Origin: Phoronis australis | Taxonomy: Eukaryota; Phoronida; Phoronidae | Length of the DNA stretch: 64,000 nucleotides | Assembly (NCBI GenBank): GCA_002633005.1 | Contig: NMRA01000089.1 | Span: 601,865-665,864, forward strand | Reading direction: 5' to 3' | Shown: in pieces, positions 1 through 11,400 of the stretch | Numbering within the stretch: position 1 is the stretch's first letter | How the letters are laid out: each line of letters opens with the position of its first letter | Notes under the pieces: generated by a model | What the model was told of the DNA's origin: nothing | The model's input: the letters and a program-made list of their open reading frames with translations, nothing else | The model's database searches: none | Program-made: the position numbers and the translations under genes

Positions 1-61
1 GAACCAGGCAATCACTGAATAACGTGCCCGTTATTTCATGGATGAAACTGGTTCTCTAAAT

Positions 62-807
62 CACAGGCGTCCTCAGCTTCTGATCGTCCACAATACACTA
101 TATACAATACTACAAGGTATGACACTCCCGATTAGAAATTCCACAGGTCCTTCACTTCAGCCGCCCATAGCAATGAACGGCAGCTACCGATATGTCACGG
201 AAAGTTACGAAATCGTGACAATCGGCAATTGCTGTTCATCCGTAACTCATCAGATAATTCCGTATCGTCCTTGACCTTCGATTTGGAAAGGAGTTTCTCC
301 GTACGGGCTTTTAGGGAAGATTTTTGTGCTTTGACCGCGAATTTCTTGTGAACTGGGTGAAGCAGGATACTGTTGTATTACTGCAGGTTCACTAGTTAGG
401 CCTCTAGAAGTACTCACCAGTTAAAACACAGCTATTCAAGCTTCAGGTAAAACCCAATCCAGGTGCCCATCCCTGACATCCTGATTGCTTGCTGAAAGAC
501 TGCCAGCAGGATTCCCGCCAGCAGTTTAAATAAAACAAGCATCCGGGGAACCATAAAACTGACAAATCACAAGACACCACAGAAAGATAAAGGACGAATG
601 ATGTTGACGATTACAACAATACCGTAAATGGTATTGGGAGAAAGAACAATTCCTCATGGTTTGTTGAACCTCTGTTTTGTGAAAATTTAGTGAGTTTTGT
701 GTTTGCTATGGACGGCTGAAGTGAAGCACCCGTGGAATTTCTAGTCGGGAGTGTCATACCTTGTAGTATAGTGTATTAGGGACGACCAGAAGCTGAGGAC
801 GCCTGTG
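62..807. mobile_element. hAT-like non-autonomous foldback element
   Basis: The element begins CACAGGCGTCCTCAGC and ends with its reverse complement. The two arms, about 125 bp each (roughly 62-186 and 695-807), match with scattered differences and a small indel. The octamer CTCTAAAT directly flanks both ends, at 54-61 and 808-815. Terminal inverted repeats plus an 8-bp target duplication are the signature of hAT superfamily insertions. I see no transposase frame between the arms, so it looks non-autonomous. The superfamily rests on target-site length and the CA...TG ends only. Confidence 0.8.
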
Positions 808-815
808 CTCTAAAT

Positions 816-1099
816 CAGGGACTGCTATATCCGACCAGTGCCGTGTTGCTTATCAATATCAAGACATCAGTATCACTCAGTAATCTTCAGCACTCAGGTC
901 AGTTTCCAAATTCCACCTCACACGTTTCAACTAGTTCTAAATCTGCTGAGTTAGAACTTTGTTTTAACGCGCAGCTCACTGTCGGTTCACACATATTTTA
1001 AGTGAATTTTATTCTTTTTTATCGAATGTTCGGTCGGCAAGGTTAACAACCCCAATCCATGGCCATGATACTGAGAGAGATGAATTAAAATTGAATCAC
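816..1099. other. intergenic or intronic sequence, nothing recognised
   Basis: This is AT-rich DNA between the foldback element and the acidic exon. On the minus strand it would be the start of the intron that follows that exon. I see no convincing second exon here: the one acceptor-like site tried (a CAGCAG near 950) leads straight to a stop in the required phase. Confidence 0.4.
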
Positions 1100-1192
1100 C
1101 TTATCAAAAGTGGATGTTGAATCGCCAATGCCCTCATCATCATCGTCATTTTCAAAAAACTGAGCAGCTGTACTTCTCTTGGAATCAGCCAT
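1100..1192 (-). CDS. first coding exon of an unrecognised gene, acidic N-terminus
   Basis: A 31-codon exon starts at an ATG in good context (GCGATGG, 1192-1190). It ends at AAG|GTGATT, with the donor GT at 1099-1098, so it closes in phase 0. The encoded N-terminus is MADSKRSTAAQFFEN, followed by an acidic run DDDDEG and a Ser/Thr-rich stretch ending in FDK. If the donor is not used the frame stops four codons later, so a splice is needed for a longer protein. The remaining exons would lie beyond the left edge of the window. The hydrophilic, acidic start suggests a cytosolic or nuclear protein, but I do not recognise the family. A chance frame of this length is possible; ATG context, composition and donor together favour a real exon. 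Confidence 0.5.
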
Positions 1193-4080
1193 CGCCAGTC
1201 TGTTATTGGTATGGAACCCAAAACGCCTAGTTAAAACAACAAAATCTGGTAGCCTGAAACACAACTAGAACTTATCCAAAACACATTTTTCAAGATGGCA
1301 ACCTCATAACGTTCAGGGCCACCTTCTGGCTCAGTCTCAAACTACTGGAAATCATCTGTCACAGCGCCACCTATTTTGTTCACCAGAGACGTTACCGTGG
1401 CACTGAAAGAGCATATCTTCTTGCCTGCTACTCATTTAGCCTTTAATAGAGACCTGGTATTAAGCATTATGATAAGTCAGTATTTCTGCTACTCGATGCA
1501 TATGTGAAATCCTGCAATAGTTGTTGTAAAGTGGTCAGCAGAAGGTGACACAACCTTTGAAGTTCTGTAGTGCCTCGTAGTTCTAGTAATAATCTTATAG
1601 TTATTTAAATGTTGGTGAGGTATAACAACGAAACATTAGCACAAAGGTTATTATCCGACAATTTTCAAAAATCTACAAACTGAAACTACAATAACCTAAA
1701 ATACAAGCTAAAATACAGTACAGAGAATATACGGAACTTAAACACGAATACAATACAAGTAACGGGGGCCTACACATACCGGGGGTGTGTAGACATCTGT
1801 AGCAGTTCTCACAAAAGTAGTTCACAGAGAAAAAAATCGTCAGCAAGTGTGGCAAATTCATTCAAGACAGTACGTTGTCTCATTGCCGATGGCAACGAGT
1901 TCCGTAGCAAAGTACCTTTATGGGAGACTGAGTTAAGTTTGGGGCGCATCAGTGTACCTGAAGATGAGCTTAATTTATCCCATTGTAGTTTACATCATAG
2001 GAATTCTTACGACATGATCCTAATATGTTTCATTAACCCAATGTTATAATGTATGCAATGAAAAAAGTAACTCCCGGAATGTACTAAGAGTTCTTTAAAT
2101 TCCATCCTCCCTAGCTCGTGTAGGGGTCAGTGCAACTGATAGGACTAATTACACTGATTCTATGCGGTAAGTCTACATTGTGGATGGTCGATAATTGAAC
2201 GAAATGATACTTCAGAAAGAGTCATAACCGTTCTTGTTTTTTTCTTTTACTTTTGATGTTTTTGAATAATATTGTTTCACTTAAGTAGGTCATTGCTTTA
2301 TAGTTAAAAGCCTGGACATAAAGGTTCGCTTTATGGGCTAAATATTGTACTTTAATGAATTGTCATTTATTCATGTAGCACTAAAACGTAACCATTACGT
2401 AATTTTGGCAAGTGTCGCTTTTTTATGCAAGATATGCGCAGTTTTCGACCATGCTTATCCGAAGCCCAGCATAGTCTGGGTCACTCCAAATCATTTTCTT
2501 CATCTAGCCCTGTATAAATTAAACAAAGAAACGTTCAAAGCAGACGAGGCTGTATGACTGCAGACCTATGATAATGTTCACAATCTGGCTTCAGTATATG
2601 ACGCAGCCGCAATGACAAATGAATAACCGCGACTACAACGGGTGTTATCAGACTGTATGACAATTTGCTGACAACAAGAAATTATGGGATAGATGTGGAA
2701 GCTGCACTATAAGACAAGCTGCTGCTGCCACTTTTCAAGTGCAAGGCGCGTTCTGGGAGACACTGAGGATAAAAACAAATCGGATAAGTGTATTTTGTGA
2801 AATTTGAACTTCAAAAAATCAAATGGATAAAAGTTTATTTAAAATGAATTATAAATTATGCAGAGACACCAAAAGGGTAAAATTTCACATTTTGTTCATG
2901 ATTCGTACGAACGAGAATCAGTGTGAGTACTTTTACTCAAAATTCATGATAAACACAACTTGAAATTCTAAATCAGTTGCAAGCAATTTTTTGTCACCAA
3001 GAAATTTATAACAGAATGGACTTAAACGACAAGAGCTCAGCAAAGTCTTGAAAGTTTTCATCATTTCTCAGCGAATCTCCTTTATCCCTAAAGACGACAG
3101 TTCCTCAAAGCCAATTCGGTACGGAAACTTGGACGTCTGTATTTAAGTTATTTTGATATTTATTTTCAAAAGGTTCTATGCAAACAAACCCGTATAGTTG
3201 TGGTCTCAATCACAACTGAAAGTATAAACGAAGTTATCATGGCAAGGGAATGTTTAATCCAGGACAGGAAATGCACCTTGGAGTAACTTAACCTTAAAGA
3301 ATGTAATGCACGTGCGTCATTGCAGCAGGATATTTGTGACATTTTTACGTTGTATTGCGAATATGAAATAGTAGCTTAGGCTCGGCATTCATTTGAAAAA
3401 CACCACAATAAGCAACAGGTCGACGCAGAAAGCGTGCTACCACTTTATAGGTTATTCCACTGAGGCCTATTTTAATAAAGTTCAGGAGTTTGGTCTTCGT
3501 TACATTAACTATTTGTGAAAAAATAATTAAATGCCACTTTTAGCAAATGTACAAAGTCTATGATAAATACTTGTTTCTACCCACTGGGACATTTTTTGTA
3601 TAAATTATTTCTAGGTTGTGATGTTCTAACAATTATTGTGTGTCTAAGCCTTTATTTAGCATTGTTAATATTGTGACCAAATACCCATTTTTAATTCGTG
3701 GTACCTAGAGAATTTTGTTATTTCTAATTTTATAAACCATTGGGCCCTACATCATTTTTCCAGAGACACAACGAAACACACATTTTTTGCCATATTTCGG
3801 ACCTGAACTGACGACTGTTTATTGTGCTAGGTCATCAGTACAACTACATGTAGCATGGGTACCAACCGTTTGGTTTTGTGTTGGAGCACGAGTTGATGCA
3901 AAATGTGAATTAGAACGTCATGTTAAATATTCTTTGCTGGGGTGAATGAGCTTTATGCTGCCTTGGGAACAATAACACGTGACTGAATGACCAAATAATG
4001 TTTATTTAGCGTTATTAAACACCCAACTATGAATACATCGACATACAAGAGCGACATCTAGAATCCGACACAAACCACAT
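1193..4080. other. intergenic sequence without a supported gene
   Basis: This is about 2.9 kb of AT-rich DNA. A frame at 1849-2049 (+) reads somewhat like protein for about 45 codons but has no ATG or splice evidence. A stretch around 2560-2750 (+) also reads intermittently like protein with stops. Neither is enough to call a gene. Confidence 0.4.
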
Positions 4081-4117
4081 GGGATCTGTCTATTCTTTTC
4101 ATTTAAGAAAGAAGCCG

Positions 4118-4327
4118 AAATTAGTTTTGTCGTTTTCTACACTACTTTTGTGCAAACTTAAGATAAATATACAGTACAGTGTGTATAACTGTCTAATCCT
4201 CCAGGATAAGGATAAAAGCTCGAGTATGAATTCGAAACATCGAGCTTGTATTAGACTTTCTAGCTCGAATCTAAGGATTACCATATAAAACTTTAGACTT
4301 AGATTACCATGTAAAACTTTAGACTAG
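4118..4327 (+). repeat. dispersed CTCGA-rich repeat copy, with a 26-bp tandem duplication at its end
   Basis: The segment containing TTTTGTGCAAACTTAAGATAA followed by scattered AGCTCGA words resembles segments at 12680-12800 and 36262-36400 (+) and at 36706-36815 (-). A further partial copy in the opposite sense appears near 4441-4490. At 4276-4301 and 4302-4327 a 26-bp unit beginning GATTACCAT is repeated directly with few differences. Confidence 0.5.
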
Positions 4328-4970
4328 AATCTCACTTGTGCAAACCTTATCGTAGACCAACCAGCACAGGGTACCAGTGCTGCATTTATATTGAGCTCTC
4401 CCAAAAAGAGGAAAGGAAAATGCCAATAAAAATAATTTCGAGCTCGATTTGGAGCACCCGTCAAAGATTAGACCAGGCCCCTGGTCCACAGAACATTAAA
4501 TGACGTAAGTGTGTACATAGAGCTATCCGCTAAGTTAAATGTAATGTGACACAGGGGTACCATTTCGTAACCACATGCGCCCCTCTCCGATTTAGACAAT
4601 GGGTGAGGGCCGGGGCGAATTGTTGGGAGGATGAGAAGAGCGGGTAGCTGTAAATCGTGATTTCCAAAAGGTAGCTCGAACAAAGTGCGCCCAGGGTTGA
4701 TTGTGATGGCCGACGTTCCACACTTTTTATAGCTTCATTTGCCACTACAGTGAGACGGAGAGAAAAAATAATATTTAGGCTAAATACAAAAGTAGCGACA
4801 TCTTTCGTCGACTTTACAAAAAGATATATGCACTTGTCGAGACTGGTCCCTATAATTCGGAACAATTGACTGTCAATTAAACAATATCCAAAATCCGTAA
4901 ACTGTTTTTTTTTCTAAATTATTCCATTGTTGATTTGAATGTTTGCTACGCAGTGGGACTTTTAGTCGCG

Positions 4971-5042
4971 ACTGAACGTAAGTTATCGTAACTTAAATTA
5001 CTCGTAACTGAACGTAAGCCATCGTGACTCAAATTACACAAC
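4971..5042. repeat. 36-bp tandem duplication (two units)
   Basis: Two adjacent 36-bp units, 4971-5006 and 5007-5042, both begin ACTGAACGTAAG and contain a TCGTRACT core, with a handful of substitutions between them. It lies downstream of the LRR-Ig gene in that gene's sense. Confidence 0.7.
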
Positions 5043-5310
5043 GTCTACACACACTGACAAACTAGCAGAAACGACATATAAAACTATAATAATTGACGAA
5101 ATATACATACACCAACTTTCGCTCGCTGTCTTGACTTTCGCTAATACACACGTTATAACGACCGGGTCAACCAGCCTCTCGTTCAGTAACGCTAGGACCT
5201 AGCTAAAACCTAGTCAAAGTCAGGTGTTTAAAATACACGGCAATATCTCACGTAATCTCTCGAAGTCTTTCTTTTTAGCGAGGTCCTAGCGCTACTGAAC
5301 GGAGGCATGA

Positions 5311-5316
5311 TTTATT
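5311..5316 (-). terminator. candidate polyadenylation signal of the LRR-Ig gene
   Basis: The plus strand reads TTTATT, which is AATAAA on the minus strand, 24 nt beyond the stop codon of the LRR-Ig gene. The position and canonical hexamer suit a short 3' UTR. No cleavage site can be fixed from sequence. Confidence 0.5.
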
Positions 5317-5339
5317 TTGTGTATTATTTGCCTGTTCGT

Positions 5340-8156
5340 TCATGCAGACTTTCGTTGATAATAATTGCAGTGTATTCGGCAAGTAAACAAAAAATAAAGA
5401 CCTTCACATACAACCATTCCCAGAAAACCTAGAGCTGCGTAAAAAATTGGTTGAGAAGTATGGGAGTTAATTATTTCCTTATTTTTTTCGCCGCCTGATT
5501 TTACGTTGCATGATTCCACGAAGGAGACAGTGCTACTTTGTATGATATTTACCGCTTCGCATGATACATGCCCTGTTTCAACATGTTCTTTAGCCATGTT
5601 AAAAACGGCAGTGTTTGTTCCTTCACTCATATTTACATTCTTTGAAGGAAAAAATTCAGTGGTGCCACGTGAATTCGTTATCAACAAAGTTGGTGCCGGA
5701 TCGCCTGACGACGAACACGAAACCGTAACATTTTCACCAGTAAACGAAACGTTCAATTCGGGAGGCGATGGTGGACGGCAGACAAGATTTACTTTCAAGA
5801 AGCTTTCTAAAATGTCCGATGTCGACACAGGAGTAGAGCAAGCAGGGATGTCAAAATTCAGCATTTTTCTGTGATTGTTTGCAAACCACGTCTGAACTTC
5901 AGTCATGTCACAGTTGCAGTGAATAGGGTTTTTGGAAAAACGAAATGTCGCACCGAGAAAGTTGCGCGTAAAAAGTTCACGAGGCAGTTTTTGAAGCTGG
6001 TTATCAGAAAGAGACAAGGAAAGCAAATCATTCATTTTCACGAATGCTTCGTTGTCAATATACGATATCAGGTTGTGCGACAAATCAAGTATTCGCATTT
6101 GATCCAACTGTCCAACCATTTTCCTGTCGATAGATCTCAGTTTATTGTATGACAGATCTATATTAACAAGCGAGGGAATGTGGTCAAATGTTCCGTGCTC
6201 TATGGAATTTATAGAGTTGTTAAACAAATTCACCATCACCAGAGACGAAAGGCTGCCGCCTAAAAAAGTTTTCGAAACATGTGTCAACCGGTTTCCGCTC
6301 AATATAAGAATTATCAGATTGGTCATATTTTCGAAGCTGCCGTCATCTATGATTTCAATTAGATTGCTTGACAAATCAAGTCGTGAAAGTCCTTTGAGGT
6401 TAGAGAAAAAATGTGTTCGTATTCTTCTCAAAGTGTTTCTCCACATTGTTAGAGACCTAAGACTGGGCATCGAGTGAAATGTTTTAGGACCAATGGTAGC
6501 TATGTTATTATTAGAAAGTCGAAGAGTTCCTAAATTCACTAATCCAACGAAAGAATAGGCTGACAAACGGGTTATGTTGTTTTCATCCAAAAAGAGTTGA
6601 GTCGTAACCGTTTGATTAATAAATGCACCATCTTCGAGACACCAAATGTTGTTTCGTACCAAATTAATAGTTTCACCTCGTATTTTATCCATAAAGCGTC
6701 TAGTGACGCAAATGCCATTACTTGCTTGGTAAGTAATTTTGATATAATTGGCATCAATTGCGTAAGGGAATGCAATTTCATCATGAACAATAGCGCTTAT
6801 TGACAGAATCATGGAGCTCACGTTTATTCTAGGTACAACTTTGGGAGAGAACACGTCTAAATAAAGCATGCTTAGTTTCATCAATTTGTCGAAGACTTTG
6901 CGTTTGACATGCATTATACGATTTTCTCCCAAGTCAAGTATTTTGAGATTAGATAGGCCGTGAAAGCTAGCTTCACTCAGTGACTGTATTGAATTGTTAT
7001 TCAATAACAAATTCTCCAAACCATTGGGGAAGGCGAAATCGTCAATTCGCGAAATGTTATTGCAGGCGAGTACTAAAGTCATTAACCGGCTAAGTCGATG
7101 GAACAGACTGTTTGACACGTGTTTCAATTTGTTAAAAGAAAGGTCTAAATTATACAGCAAAGCTAAATGAGAAAAGGAATTATCTTCAATGAAAGCAATT
7201 TGATTCCAACTCAAATCTAAGTCTTCCAGCGACACCAATCCAGCAAAAGTTGTCGTCTTGATGTCCTCTAAGTTGTTTCGGTCAAGACTTAGGGTTTGCA
7301 AATGTGTCGTGTTATAAAATGGGATGCCGCTTGTCTCAGTAATGTTATTTCTTGTCATGTTCAAATTCCTTAGACCGTCCAGTCCATTGACAGAGTCTGC
7401 GCTTATCCCACTTGCATTATGCCCCCGATAGAGTTCAGTCAAATTCTTCAAGGAAGAGACGTCTTTCAATTGTGAAAGTGTATTATTCGTTAAACGTAAA
7501 GTTTTTAACGCCGCCAATTCTCGAAGAGAATAAAACGCGAAATTCTTGAGCAGGTTGTTAGTTAAATCAAGAGTCAACAGCTTCCTTAAAGGCACAAACG
7601 CAACGTCACTGATGGAAGTAAGAGCGTTATTTCCCAAAAGAAGCGTCTCCAAGTTACTCAAACCACTGAAAGTATCCCTTGAGAGACTTGACAGCATATT
7701 AAAATCGAGTGCAAGTGTCTTCAAAGACGGAAGGTTTGCAAAGAAGCCGTGTTCAATTGTAATGATGCCATTCGCAGTTAGAACAAGCCGTTGCAGATTG
7801 ACCATTCCACGAAGCGAGTTGGTAGTAAGTGTCAATACTCGATTATTGTCAAGACCAAGGTACAGAAGGTTGTTGAGGTCCTTAGAAAAATTTTCTAGGC
7901 TAGAAATCTCGTTGTTTCCAAGGTCTAAGGAACGCAAAGTTGAGGCACTTTCCTCGAAAGCATTCCCTTGGACGTCTTGAATACCACAGTTTCTTAAGTC
8001 TAAATACTGCTTGTTCCGTCCAAGCTGAAGTGCGACATCTGCCGTCAAGCTCCTATCATGTTCATTAAACTTTACTGGACAGCTTTCAACTCCGTGATCT
8101 TCAAATATTAGGGTTGAAGCTGCTAATAAAACGTACACCAACGGACTAGCGAACAT
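5340..8156 (-). CDS. secreted/type I membrane leucine-rich-repeat and Ig-domain protein (LRRIG type)
   Basis: This is an uninterrupted 938-codon frame. I start it at the ATG at 8156-8154; the frame stays open for a few codons upstream only through a TTG. Residues 1 to about 24 form a signal peptide (hydrophobic VYVLLAASTLIF). About two dozen LRRs of the LxxLxLxxNxL type run from about 48 to 732. They are broken at about 433-498 by a non-LRR island containing a cysteine at 483, with a second at 506 just after it. A canonical LRR C-terminal cap follows (NPIHCNC; cysteines 747, 749, 773, 793). One Ig-like domain follows with cysteines 814 and 866; its usual core tryptophan is replaced by Leu/Leu (PAPTLLIT). 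A transmembrane helix spans about 904-926, with a 12-residue basic tail (RIHCNYYQRKSA) and no TIR or kinase domain. Many Asn-X-Ser/Thr sites fit an extracellular protein. The layout is that of animal LRRIG adhesion or recognition proteins. The ligand is unknown, and signalling would need a partner. Being single-exon fits retrocopy origin or one large LRR exon. Confidence 0.9.
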   Translation of the reverse strand: MFASPLVYVLLAASTLIFEDHGVESCPVKFNEHDRSLTADVALQLGRNKQYLDLRNCGIQDVQGNAFEESASTLRSLDLGNNEISSLENFSKDLNNLLYLGLDNNRVLTLTTNSLRGMVNLQRLVLTANGIITIEHGFFANLPSLKTLALDFNMLSSLSRDTFSGLSNLETLLLGNNALTSISDVAFVPLRKLLTLDLTNNLLKNFAFYSLRELAALKTLRLTNNTLSQLKDVSSLKNLTELYRGHNASGISADSVNGLDGLRNLNMTRNNITETSGIPFYNTTHLQTLSLDRNNLEDIKTTTFAGLVSLEDLDLSWNQIAFIEDNSFSHLALLYNLDLSFNKLKHVSNSLFHRLSRLMTLVLACNNISRIDDFAFPNGLENLLLNNNSIQSLSEASFHGLSNLKILDLGENRIMHVKRKVFDKLMKLSMLYLDVFSPKVVPRINVSSMILSISAIVHDEIAFPYAIDANYIKITYQASNGICVTRRFMDKIRGETINLVRNNIWCLEDGAFINQTVTTQLFLDENNITRLSAYSFVGLVNLGTLRLSNNNIATIGPKTFHSMPSLRSLTMWRNTLRRIRTHFFSNLKGLSRLDLSSNLIEIIDDGSFENMTNLIILILSGNRLTHVSKTFLGGSLSSLVMVNLFNNSINSIEHGTFDHIPSLVNIDLSYNKLRSIDRKMVGQLDQMRILDLSHNLISYIDNEAFVKMNDLLSLSLSDNQLQKLPRELFTRNFLGATFRFSKNPIHCNCDMTEVQTWFANNHRKMLNFDIPACSTPVSTSDILESFLKVNLVCRPPSPPELNVSFTGENVTVSCSSSGDPAPTLLITNSRGTTEFFPSKNVNMSEGTNTAVFNMAKEHVETGHVSCEAVNIIQSSTVSFVESCNVKSGGEKNKEIINSHTSQPIFYAALGFLGMVVCEGLYFLFTCRIHCNYYQRKSA

Positions 8157-8192
8157 CGTCGAGTTTTGTCCAAACAACTCCCCAGTGTGTGC

Positions 8193-8199
8193 ATATATA
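8193..8199 (-). promoter_or_regulatory. candidate TATA box of the LRR-Ig gene
   Basis: The minus strand reads GTATATATG about 37-43 nt upstream of the chosen ATG. A start site about 30 nt downstream would fall near 8169, just before that ATG and inside the upstream TTG-led extension. This fits starting translation at 8156, with a very short leader. AT-rich DNA makes chance TATA words common. Confidence 0.35.
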
Positions 8200-11100
8200 C
8201 CTGTGTACTGATACCTTGTTTATGACGTGCTTGACGAAACTCATAAGTCTGCGTCGTTAAGTGTTAACAACGCAATTAATCCTTAACAGTGTTGAAAAGT
8301 AATTTACATCCAGAATTTTTGAGATGTTGACAAACTGATGAAGACGAGATCTCACCGATATCGATCGCGGTGATGGTGTTGATGTGCATTTGTTCGTGTC
8401 ATATCTTATCAATCTTTTTTCGGTGAGTTTGAAAATTCGTGCACTGCCACTGACAATTTTCAACGGATTTTTATTTCTTAATTCTAAATATCCAATTAAT
8501 TACTGAATGTGTAAAATCACGGTGACGTTCTCGTGTAATTTTATTTCCGTCATTCTGTTAACTCTTCCACGAACCTCTAGCGACAAAACGGGTGGGTAAT
8601 TCTTCTTGAAATTTGTCAAAGATTAAGAAACAGACTATATGAAAACAGTAGATTTTCAAAAATCATTCTATATTTTTAGTGAACTTCTTTGGTTTCTAAG
8701 TGTTTGTTCTGCATTTATAAATGGAAAGTTTAGGCCCTAAGAATAGAAGTGTTTGCGTAACTTTTCACCCTTGCGTCATGGCCCAGATGGCCCGCATTTA
8801 ACTGGAAATCCCGCTTTCTATGCTTCAACCCAATTGTCGGTTTTTTCATTCTCGAATGTTGACAACTATGCAACAGGTGTTAAAATAATTTTGTCACGAA
8901 TATTGGTATTCTCTATAGTCCACCTTTTTAGCAAAAATGTGTTCCAGTGTCTCTTGTTTACGCTGCAAGTATCAGGATTACCAATTTTCTCTTTCTGTAG
9001 AAATGAGTATTTATAAACTACTACAGAAAGTCATACATTGCAATCTGTGTAATAATCTATCCACTGCATTTCAAAGCTAACATTAGATGTTTTCTTTTTT
9101 CCATCTGTCGGAAAGCCTTTATCTGCCAATTTCGGATAGGTAGTTGGTGTAATTATTTTATCACATTGTCGCTGCATCCTGAATTTTTACTGTATCAAAC
9201 GGCACCAAAGGTCCAATTAATTCATTAAAAAACGTACAATGTCGAATAAATGTCTGTCTAAATTCTGCCCAACAACAGTGGGGGATCCATGCTCTAAAAT
9301 CTTTGTCTTGAGAGGGGATATTTCTTTTGTGAACCATTAAAATTTTCTCCCTGCTGGTTTAACTTGTCATTTCTATGACCTCTTTGGTTCACTTCTCACC
9401 TGATACGAAAGCAAGTTGAGATCAGCTTTGTACAATTATAGCTGTCAATGGCCTAATTTAAAAGTTTGCTTTTTGATGGGTAGCAAGTTTATAGATAGAC
9501 GCTTTTAAAGTAGTCTAGAAAAATGTTCGGCTCTACATGTCACTGCCGAAAAACGCAACGTTGGGCGTATTGTTGAATGGAATAGATTTTTTAAGAAATT
9601 AGCTTTGACCAGAGCAGTATTTTTTAACCCAGGTCTAATGCCTCTTGGCGCTTTCTGGGTTATGTATATTCATTGCATTCTGAAGATTTCGTAATAAACA
9701 TTAAAAAAAACAGAGCAGTAAAATTCGTTGTTTTTTATTACAAGTCGTCAGCTCCCATCGTTGAAAAAAAAGCCAGCAGATAGTTTGGATACGACGCGCG
9801 CGTGAGCTTTATGTTCTAATTTGCGCTTGGGCTGATTTTAGAAAAAGCCTTTTCTAGTCACTTTAATTCTAGAAAAAATATGACATGCAAACCTTAAATA
9901 TATATGTGACTCACAAACAGACGCAACTATTATCCTTATGTTTTATTATCAATTGTGTTTTATTGCATTTGAGAATATTTATCCTGTTACAAATGGACAC
10001 GTTTAAACCAAATGTGCGATACTATTGTCAGACACGTGCCTCATTCTCAAAGAATAATCTGAATTTAGAGATTATTTTCCGAAAAAAGCGATCACGAAGA
10101 AAGGTAAAAAGGCATCAACGTTTTAGATACTTTAATATCCAAAACTTTGATGCTTTGCTGGATGTTGTATTTGGTTTTAAACTTAACACCTTCTTATGGC
10201 AGCAACTAAATATTTAGCATAAAGTTTGCACTATATATTACAATTACGGCCTAAACAAAATATTTATTTTGTAACGAGTTCATAGTCAACACATTTACCA
10301 GCCCTTTCGTTAAAGCCGCATATCACCTTATTTAATATGAAAAACGAAAATCCAGTAACCAGGGCTTTTTGCTATCACACCAGTCCCAATATTCCTTACC
10401 GTGATTATGTACTATTTCCGTTAACAGCAGGAAACTCACAACGACTCGAGAATTTGCTTTAGACATTATTGGGTTTGACGAACCCTAAAACGCTGACTTT
10501 CAAAATGGCGCATTAACACATTGCCTGAGACTTGAGTTGGTAATGGAAATGGATATTGCGAGACTAATTTTATAAGACTTACCCTAATTCAAATTTTGTT
10601 TTTTGGCAAGCCAAATTTGTAAGGCTTTGGTGATGTCCTAAATCAAGTCGAGTGATTTCCAAACAGAACGTTCTGTTCGTTAAAACGAACCAAACGATAC
10701 TGACAGCCTGAACGTCATTAACTATAATTAACATAAACCCTGCCTCTTGGTTCATGCATTTGTAACAAGAGACTAAAATTTGTTGCGTAGATCACACTTT
10801 ACTTTAATTTGTCTTGTTATGAACGACCGCATATTATGTTTGTTCTTTCTTGCGTGCTCCAGTTATTTTATTATGAAAGTTTTGACAGAACACGTTCTAT
10901 TAGAAGTGATACCGTGTTTTTTGTATTTTATGTTGCACCTTTATTCATATGTACGGCGTTAAAACGTAATAGGATGTAATGTAAAAAATGCAACAGTTTC
11001 CTAATGTGTAAAAACTGTTCTGCAATTGATATATACTGATGAAGGATTTTTCTATCGCTTGTACTCATTTTGTAAAAATACATCATGATTGTTATTACAA

Positions 11101-11400
11101 CATAAAGAATGACGTAACAGTTAATGATTTGTAAATTATTATGCGTGCCATTTTTCATGGCAGAACAAGATTACCTTTTTGATTACTGGACGTGTAGATC
11201 ATATCACCAATAGTTGGTATGACTACAAATAAAAAAGATATTTTGAAGAGGACTAATGAGAGACTGAACCTGTACATCTCACGAAAGCGAGCGAAAAAAC
11301 GAATTAAAGCGTATCAAGCAATGTGTTCTAATAGTGCACATTGCTCCAGTGGTTTCCGAAAGCCACTTAGAGACATCCTGTAAGAGAATGAGTCAACAGA
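8200..11400. other. intergenic sequence without a supported gene
   Basis: This is about 3.2 kb of AT-rich DNA. The longest ATG frame (9885-10217, +) encodes 110 residues of low-complexity, Phe/Asn/Lys-rich composition with no motif, and I treat it as chance. Confidence 0.4.

Noticed and set aside
5506-6477. Several plus-strand frames of 90-120 codons
   Set aside because: They lie antisense within the LRR-Ig gene and reflect its regular LRR codon pattern.
9885-10217. A 110-codon ATG frame
   Set aside because: Low-complexity Phe/Asn/Lys-rich composition expected from AT-rich DNA, with no motif, splice site or neighbour supporting it.
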